NCBI GenBank assembly: GCA_946407175.1
Contig: CAMJNB010000009.1
Span: 1 to 12,011, forward strand
Direction: 5' to 3'
Source of the DNA: an uncultured Selenomonadales bacterium
Lineage (GTDB): Bacteria; Bacillota_C; Negativicutes; Selenomonadales; Selenomonadaceae
DNA: 12,011 nt
Part shown: positions 8,254 through 12,011 of the stretch, one piece after another
How positions within the stretch are numbered: position 1 is the first letter of the stretch
Layout of the letters: each line of letters starts with the position of its first letter
The notes under the pieces: generated by a model
What the model was told of the DNA's origin: nothing
The model's database searches: none
The model's input: only the letters and a program-made list of their open reading frames with translations
Position numbers and translations under genes: made by a program

Positions 8254-8928
8254 TTACTCCTCTTTTACGGCGTTGCTAAGGTACGCCATACTAAGCATGG
8301 TGAAAATAACCGCGTGAACACAGCTGATAAAAATACTGAATCCCAGCCATGCGACGCTTGGCAGTGAAAGCCAAAACGGATTTTCAGTAAGGTGAAGTAA
8401 CACGATAATCAAAATTTCGCCCGCGAGAATGTTACCGAATAGACGAAAAGCCAGCGTGATAGGTTTTGCCACTTCTTCAATCATGTTGATGATTACAAAC
8501 GGCGCGACAGGTTGGAAAAAGTGAGCGATGTAATGACCGCCTTTGAAGTAAATGCCAAAGAAGTGAACCATAGCAACTACCAAAAGTGCCAGACCGAGCG
8601 TCGTGTTCAAGTCGTTTGTCGGCGATACAAGAAACGGTATTAAACCCAAAAGGTTACATGTCAGCAGGAATAAAAACAGTGACACTATGAACGGCGCGAA
8701 TTGCATGCCGCGCTTTTTGCCCATCATTGCTTCAAGTTGTTCGTGTAACCAGACTACAACCATTTCTATAAAATTTTGCCAGCCGGTTGGTACGAGCTTT
8801 AAACTTCGCACGGCAAGGCAGGAAACTATAATGACAATCGCCATTGCCAGCCACGTCATGTAAAGTGTTTCCCAGTTGAAAGTCAAGCCGAGAAACTTAA
8901 CAGTCTCGCGAACACCAATATGCTCCAT
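8254..8928 (-). CDS. atpB: F1Fo ATP synthase subunit a
   Basis: This 224-residue subunit a forms the ion half-channels beside the c-ring. The key stator arginine is R162 in ITLAFRLFGNILAGEI on the long membrane helix. Five to six hydrophobic helices are visible, with GLIPFLVSPTNDLNTTLGLAL near 95-115. The start is ATG at 8928. A GTG three codons earlier is in frame, but the AGGAGGTGA site (8934-8942) overlaps it, leaving only the ATG at proper spacing. That site includes the atpI stop codon. The next gene downstream is an inserted exported-protein gene, not atpE. Confidence 0.97.
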   Translation of the reverse strand: MEHIGVRETVKFLGLTFNWETLYMTWLAMAIVIIVSCLAVRSLKLVPTGWQNFIEMVVVWLHEQLEAMMGKKRGMQFAPFIVSLFLFLLTCNLLGLIPFLVSPTNDLNTTLGLALLVVAMVHFFGIYFKGGHYIAHFFQPVAPFVIINMIEEVAKPITLAFRLFGNILAGEILIIVLLHLTENPFWLSLPSVAWLGFSIFISCVHAVIFTMLSMAYLSNAVKEE

Positions 8929-8933
8929 AAAAA

Positions 8934-8942
8934 TCACCTCCT
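8934..8942 (-). promoter_or_regulatory. Ribosome binding site of atpB overlapping the atpI stop
   Basis: AGGAGGTGA on the minus strand is a near-ideal Shine-Dalgarno sequence 5 nt before the atpB ATG. Its last three bases are the atpI stop codon TGA. This decides the atpB start and suggests coupled translation of the two genes. Confidence 0.88.
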
Positions 8943-9299
8943 CTCATAGTAGACCAAAACTCCAAGCGCAGTTACGTAGAATACAACAAAACATATCGAC
9001 GACGCCACGAAAAGCTGTGTCGATATGCGCGCGGCAACCGCCAACACGACGAATACCATTAAAAGGCGTAATATCATGCCGACAAGCATAATTTTTTTTG
9101 CCTGCGTCTGATTCATTTTTGCCGCCGTTTCCAATCGTGCCGCCGTTGACAGGAAATAAAAAAAACTTAACAGCGCACCGATTAAAATTGAGCCGCACAA
9201 AGACATTTGTCCCGCCGAAATTAATTGTATCGCCAAAATTGCGGCGACTGCCAAAAAAATTTTGTAACTGCGTTTGAATGTAACTATAACCTGTCTCAT
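8934..9299 (-). CDS. atpI: ATP synthase subunit I (AtpI-like membrane protein)
   Basis: This 121-residue very hydrophobic protein has about four membrane helices (near 12-31, 34-52, 69-89 and 93-116), with a short charged loop ETAAKMNQTQAKK at 57-69. Size, hydropathy and position directly before atpB identify it as the poorly conserved AtpI assembly protein. In other bacteria AtpI helps c-ring assembly; that role is inferred here from position. The ATG at 9299 is the only plausible start, since an in-frame stop lies about nine codons upstream, but no good ribosome binding site precedes it. It is the first gene of the operon. Confidence 0.82.
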   Translation of the reverse strand: MRQVIVTFKRSYKIFLAVAAILAIQLISAGQMSLCGSILIGALLSFFYFLSTAARLETAAKMNQTQAKKIMLVGMILRLLMVFVVLAVAARISTQLFVASSICFVVFYVTALGVLVYYERR

Positions 9300-9398
9300 G
9301 CTTGCTACTTTTTCGACGTGTCAAAAAAATTCCCTTCCCTAAAAATTTTTAAATACGCGCATTTGACAAATTATTACACAAAAGTTTTCAGCGCAGCT
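9300..9398 (-). other. Leader region upstream of the atp operon
   Basis: This AT-rich stretch should hold the atp promoter. I see hexamers such as TTGTCA (9363-9368, minus strand) and AATAAT near 9370-9375, but no pair with correct spacing. The promoter therefore remains unplaced, and it may lie beyond the heptamer array. Confidence 0.35.
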
Positions 9399-9461
9399 CT
9401 ACAAGCTACCGGCTATTAGCTACAGGCTACAGGCTACCCGCTACAAGCTACTAGCTACAAG
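9399..9461. repeat. Heptamer array 6 (CTACNNG, nine units)
   Basis: Nine contiguous heptamers follow the pattern CTA-C/T-NNG: CTACAAG, CTACCGG, CTATTAG, CTACAGG, CTACAGG, CTACCCG, CTACAAG, CTACTAG and CTACAAG. Several junctions create AGCTA, linking it to the AGCT arrays inside the atp operon. It is the longest array of the window and lies between the divergent atpI and plus-strand secreted-protein genes. Confidence 0.93.
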
Positions 9462-9476
9462 CTTTAACAAATTTTA

Positions 9477-9505
9477 ATGACGTTTAAATTTTTTTGCGAT
9501 ATACT
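9477..9505 (+). promoter_or_regulatory. Probable sigma-70 promoter of the secreted charged-protein gene
   Basis: ATGACG (9477-9482, 4 of 6 to consensus) lies 17 nt before TATACT (9500-9505, 5 of 6). Transcription would start near 9512, just ahead of the GAGGTGG ribosome binding site at 9515-9521, leaving a very short leader. Confidence 0.5.
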
Positions 9506-9526
9506 TTTAAAAGTGAGGTGGTAAAA

Positions 9527-9934
9527 ATGTCAGCGAAAAAATTTTTAGGCGCATTGGCAGTAGGCGCGTTTATATTTTGTTCACCCGTTGCCGATATCGA
9601 TTCGCCTTTAACAAATACAGTTTCGGCGGAAACGTCCTCAAGCGAAATGCGATACAGAGAGCAGGAAGTTGACAGGGCGCGTGAAAATTACGAACAGGCA
9701 AGAAGACGCTACGACCGAGCCAAAGACAACGGCAATTACAGCAGTTCACAACTCCGTGAAATGAAAAATCGCCGTGACCGTGCAAAAGATAACTACGAAA
9801 GGGCGCGGGACAGATACAACGACGCACGCAGAAATTACCGTGACGGTGACGACAGCCGCTACCGCAGCCGTGCAAGCCGATACAGCCGCGAACGTCGCAG
9901 AGAAATTTACCGTAACAGAGGAAAGCTGTACTAA
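9527..9934 (+). CDS. Small secreted protein, highly charged (R/D/E/Y-rich)
   Basis: This 135-residue protein starts at ATG 9527, with GAGGTGG 5 nt upstream. An in-frame TTG at 9494 lies before the ribosome binding site and upstream of the -10 box, so it is not the start. A signal peptide (MSAKKFLGALAVGAFIFCSP, cleavage likely after NTVSA near residue 34) is followed by about 100 residues composed mostly of R, D, E, Y, N, A and S. Repeating blocks such as YEQARRRYDRAKDN and YERARDRYNDARRNY have near-heptad spacing of Y and A, suggesting a long amphipathic helix or coiled coil. The last 35 residues are basic and disordered-looking. I do not recognise a family with known function. It could bind nucleic acid, cell wall or metal outside the membrane, but nothing proves this. 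Confidence 0.78.
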   Translation: MSAKKFLGALAVGAFIFCSPVADIDSPLTNTVSAETSSSEMRYREQEVDRARENYEQARRRYDRAKDNGNYSSSQLREMKNRRDRAKDNYERARDRYNDARRNYRDGDDSRYRSRASRYSRERRREIYRNRGKLY

Positions 9935-9953
9935 GTTTGAAATTTTTACATAA

Positions 9954-10069
9954 GCTAAAATTTTATCCAAGCTTGAAATTTTAAAATTTGAAGACAAGTA
10001 CGACAAAACTAAACGTGACATTAACCATACTAAGCGCGATATCGAACGTGTCACGAAGAAAAAATTTAT
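9954..10069 (+). pseudogene. Start-less coding remnant interrupted by the mobile element
   Basis: A frame open from 9954 (just after an in-frame TAA) reads as a lysine/aspartate-rich helical peptide containing KYDKTKRDINHTKRDIERV, with coding-like codons but no ATG, GTG or TTG start. It is in a different frame from the gene ending at 9934. At 10069 it runs into the left end of the element. If the element (10070-10394) is removed, the frame continues into KRHEIILK and a stop at 10420-10422. This suggests the 3' end of a decayed gene, perhaps related in style to the charged protein upstream. Confidence is modest because the piece is short. Confidence 0.4.
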
Positions 10070-10394
10070 CCAAACAAGGCGAGAATACCCCCGCTTCCAT
10101 AAGCGGCGGGATGAATCGCCAATATTGACAGTGTAAATCATAGATGCTAAAATCCTTCAAACGGCAGGATTGGCGGTTGGTAGTAAAATCGTTCTACCGT
10201 AAAAAAAGCGTTTGCAGTTAGACTTCTGCGTCACCAAAAAGGTTTGCGTGCATTCACGCTAAAAAATTAAAAGTAAGCGGAAACCTTCGGGCGACCGTGT
10301 GCGGGCTATTTGGCTTAGCCTTTGCGAATAAGGGTAGCACAAACTGCCAAACTTTGCAAGAATCCCACGCCTCTAAGGCGGTGGGAATGTTCAA
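10070..10394 (+). mobile_element. Non-autonomous IS200/IS605-like element, about 325 bp
   Basis: Two hairpins in the same orientation mark the ends. The left is at 10088-10110 (CCCCGCTT / AAGCGG, bulge, GGG), 18 nt after a TTTAT motif. The right is at 10364-10385 (CCCACGCCT / AGGC, bulged G, GTGGG), followed by GTTCAA. The flanks GCGAGAAT before the left and GCAAGAAT before the right are alike. Direct (not inverted) subterminal hairpins, insertion after a TTTAT-like motif and a TCAA-type right end are traits of IS200/IS605 elements, and the right end looks like those found after tnpB genes. No transposase or intact TnpB is encoded, so the copy would move only with help from elsewhere. Exact ends are inferred. 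Confidence 0.6.
10117..10394 (+). ncRNA. Candidate structured RNA (omega-RNA-like) inside the element
   Basis: The interior is dense in stems: CGCCAAT 10117-10123 with ATTGGCG 10169-10175 (or AATCCT 10151-10156 with AGGATT 10166-10171), GGTAG 10179-10183 with CTACC 10194-10198, GCAG 10214-10217 with CTGC 10226-10229, GCGTG 10246-10250 with CACGC 10255-10259, a TTCG tetraloop at 10284-10291, GGCTA 10304-10308 with TAGCC 10316-10320, and the right-end hairpin. In TnpB elements an RNA ending at the right end carries the flanking DNA as guide, which here would start near 10395. Without a TnpB or IscB gene nearby, the assignment is tentative. Confidence 0.4.
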
Positions 10395-10463
10395 AAAGCG
10401 TCACGAAATAATTTTGAAATAAATCTTTGTAGGAGATAAATTCCGCGATAAAATTTTGAAACT

Positions 10464-10501
10464 AAAAAGAGCCGGAACAAAATTCCGACTCCATTTTTTT
10501 T
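10464..10501 (-). terminator. Rho-independent terminator of dcuB
   Basis: A 9-bp stem (10469-10477 with 10483-10491, 5-nt loop) lies about 30 bp past the dcuB stop. On the minus strand it pairs completely with one U-G wobble and is followed by five U (10464-10468). On the plus strand the wobble becomes a C-A mismatch, though eight T (10494-10501) follow. It therefore serves dcuB mainly and might also stop plus-strand transcripts. Confidence 0.85.
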
Positions 10502-10518
10502 GCTTAGAATAAAAATTT

Positions 10519-11859
10519 TTACAAGACGATGTGTGCCATTACGTAGCCTACACAGCAACCGCTGATGACGCCGATTAAACCGGGTATCATAAAGCTGTGA
10601 TTCAAAATGTATTTTCCGATTCGCGTCGTGCCGGAACGGTCAAAGCCGATACAAGCCAAATCGGAAGGATACGTCGGCAGGAAGAAGTAACCGTAGCACG
10701 CGCTGATGAATGACATTAACAGCACGGGGTCCATACCTGCCTGCAAGCCCAGCGGAAATACGATTGCTATTGCCGCCGCCTGTGAGTTGACCAATTTTGA
10801 CGTTAAGAAAGCTATAATTGCGAATGCCCAAGGATAATCGGCAACCGCCGCGCTTAAAAATTCTTTCAAAAATCCCATATGCGCCGAGAAAAATGTATTC
10901 GCCATCCAAGCGACGCCGTAAACCGAGACGAGAGCGACGATACCGGATTTAAATACTTGACTGTTGCCGACGTCTTTAGCCTTGACTTTGCAGACGAACA
11001 AAATTACTGCCGCGACGAGGAGCATAACCATTTGAATGACCTGCGTCATTGAGATAGCTTTCATGTCTCCCTTTGCATTGGGGAAGTGCGGGAGTAAGTC
11101 AGAGAAGTTACCGAGCAACGCGATGATTAAAATGCCGATGAAGAAAATGTACATGGCGTGAAAGTAGCTTGAAGGCAATTCCTTACCTTGCAGTGACTCT
11201 GAATCGCCGTAGACATATTCTTTGTTGGCAGGATCTTTGATGAACTCTTGAAATTGTTCGTCGTCCGCCAATTCTTTGCCGCGTTTGTAGCTGTAAAGCG
11301 CCGCGAAAAATACACCGAGTCCCGTTGCAGGAATGGACACCGCCAAAATCTGAAGTACGGTGTAATGATAGCCTGCCGCCGCCATAAAGCCGACGATTGA
11401 TACTATTGCGACTGATACCGGCGACGCGCAGATACCCATTTGTGATGCGACGGAAGAAACCGCCATTGGTCTTTCCGGTCTGATATTCTGCTTAATAGCG
11501 ATATCGTAAATAATCGGGAACATGGTATAGACAACGTGACCCGTGCCGCAGAGTACCGTTAAAAACCACGTTGTAAGCGGAGCTAAAATTGTTACGTGTT
11601 TAGGATTATTCCTCAAAAATTTCTCCGCATACTGCAACATAACCGTCAAGCCGCCGGAAGTTTGCAAAAACCCCGCGCAGGTGACGACCGCCAAAATCGT
11701 AAGCATTACGTCTATCGGCGGCGAGCCGGGCTTGTAATGAAAGACGAATGTATATACTACAAGTCCAATTCCGCTTATGACGGCAAGCCCGATACCGCCA
11801 TGTCGCACGCCTACAATAAGACATACCAGCAGTACGATAAAGCCTATAAACATTTCCAT
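10519..11859 (-). CDS. dcuB: Anaerobic C4-dicarboxylate antiporter DcuB
   Basis: This 446-residue inner-membrane transporter belongs to the DcuA/DcuB family. It exchanges external fumarate, malate or aspartate for internal succinate during anaerobic growth. Ten or more hydrophobic helices are visible. Segments match E. coli DcuB more closely than DcuA: FVFHYKPGSPPIDVML (38-53), GTGHVVYTMFPIIYDIAIK (105-123), NIRPERPMA (125-133), the EFQ/EYVYGD loop in the middle, YFFLPTYPSDLA, and FDRSGTTRIGKYILNHSF near the end. Length equals E. coli DcuB. The start is ATG at 11859, with AGAGGGGG 8 nt upstream; the second ATG at 11853 is less well spaced. It appears to be a single-gene transcript with its own terminator. 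In this setting it would supply fumarate respiration, which helps build the ion gradient used by the neighbouring ATP synthase. Confidence 0.94.
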   Translation of the reverse strand: MEMFIGFIVLLVCLIVGVRHGGIGLAVISGIGLVVYTFVFHYKPGSPPIDVMLTILAVVTCAGFLQTSGGLTVMLQYAEKFLRNNPKHVTILAPLTTWFLTVLCGTGHVVYTMFPIIYDIAIKQNIRPERPMAVSSVASQMGICASPVSVAIVSIVGFMAAAGYHYTVLQILAVSIPATGLGVFFAALYSYKRGKELADDEQFQEFIKDPANKEYVYGDSESLQGKELPSSYFHAMYIFFIGILIIALLGNFSDLLPHFPNAKGDMKAISMTQVIQMVMLLVAAVILFVCKVKAKDVGNSQVFKSGIVALVSVYGVAWMANTFFSAHMGFLKEFLSAAVADYPWAFAIIAFLTSKLVNSQAAAIAIVFPLGLQAGMDPVLLMSFISACYGYFFLPTYPSDLACIGFDRSGTTRIGKYILNHSFMIPGLIGVISGCCVGYVMAHIVL

Positions 11860-11915
11860 AAACTATACCCCCTCTAAAATATTTTTGCGTCAAATTTTAA
11901 CGCTATGCATTTGCT

Positions 11916-11946
11916 ATTCTAGATTTTATTTGCATTTCCTTTTCAA
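11916..11946 (-). promoter_or_regulatory. Possible dcuB promoter
   Basis: On the minus strand TTGAAA (11941-11946) lies 19 nt before TAGAAT (11916-11921). Both hexamers match the sigma-70 consensus at five of six positions, but the spacer is two bases longer than ideal. I see no complete operator (FNR or CRP type) in the 150 bp upstream of dcuB. Confidence 0.3.
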
Positions 11947-12011
11947 TTAACTTTAGCCGCGATAAAAAAATTTCGACAAAATATTTGTATCAAAACACTT
12001 TCGGTATTGCA

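Larger units (their letters stand above)
9935..10518. other. 584-bp region without an intact gene
   Basis: Between the secreted charged-protein gene and dcuB there is no full reading frame. The stretch holds, in order, a coding remnant (9954-10069), the IS200/IS605-like element (10070-10394), the resumed remnant tail up to the TAA at 10420-10422, about 45 bp of AT-rich sequence in which I see nothing, and the dcuB terminator. Confidence 0.7.

Noticed and set aside
8944..9324. 126-residue minus-strand frame overlapping atpI
   Set aside because: It lacks the hydrophobic pattern of AtpI and overlaps it out of frame; atpI itself reads as a four-helix membrane protein and overlaps correctly with the atpB ribosome binding site.
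9399..9461. CRISPR array
   Set aside because: Units are 7 bp with no spacers of constant length and no cas genes; this is a simple tandem heptamer array.
9494..9526. Upstream TTG start for the charged secreted protein
   Set aside because: It lies ahead of the TATACT box and the GAGGTGG site; the ATG at 9527 has correct spacing and begins directly with a signal peptide.
10222..10422. Intact small gene within the mobile element
   Set aside because: The frame has no ribosome binding site or convincing start, runs through the right-end hairpin, and contains no catalytic motif; at most it is a degraded tnpB 3' end.
10519..11859. DcuA rather than DcuB
   Set aside because: Both are in the same family, but the motifs at 38-53, 105-133 and the EYVYGD loop match DcuB as I recall it, and the length equals DcuB.

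Overview
The window carries a nearly complete F1Fo ATP synthase (atp) operon on the minus strand, read from about 9299 down to 84. To its right are a small divergent secreted-protein gene on the plus strand, a stretch of mobile-element debris, and a C4-dicarboxylate antiporter gene (dcuB) on the minus strand. The gene order atpI-B-E-F-H-A-G-D-C and the strong purine-rich ribosome binding sites fit a Firmicutes-type genome. DcuB points to an anaerobe that exchanges fumarate and succinate. Short exported proteins beginning MLKK and ending in a YYL..GK.F.GT...DFY motif remind me of Negativicutes (Selenomonas relatives). That placement is inference from memory, not proven here.

Region by region on the minus strand: atpI (9299-8934), atpB (8928-8254), two adjacent related exported-protein genes (8247-7792 and 7787-7287), atpE (7226-6975), atpF (6897-6397), atpH (6384-5842), a third small exported-protein gene (5775-5410), atpA (5345-3822), atpG (3809-2742), a lipoprotein gene (2656-1994), atpD (1922-513), atpC (509-84), and a hairpin terminator at 25-63. 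All nine ATP synthase genes look intact. They encode the membrane motor (a, c, b), the stator connector (delta), the catalytic head (alpha, beta), the rotor shaft (gamma) and epsilon. The unusual point is that four genes for exported proteins of unknown function interrupt the operon at three places.

Six spacers, five inside the operon and one upstream of atpI, contain short arrays with 7-bp periodicity. Five are variations on an AGCT-bearing heptamer; the sixth has a 14-bp unit made of two related heptamers. Each exported-gene insertion is followed directly by such an array. AtpG is about 60 residues longer than usual because of an insertion in its Rossmann-like domain.

Right of the operon, 9399-9461 holds the longest heptamer array (nine units). 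A secreted, very charged protein gene follows (9527-9934, plus strand) with its own promoter and ribosome binding site. The 584 bp from 9935 to 10518 contain no intact gene. They hold a start-less coding remnant and a roughly 325-bp element whose two ends have same-orientation hairpins like those of IS200/IS605 elements. The element has no transposase and a hairpin-rich interior that may be an omega-RNA-like structured RNA. A terminator closes dcuB. The last 130 bp are the dcuB leader.
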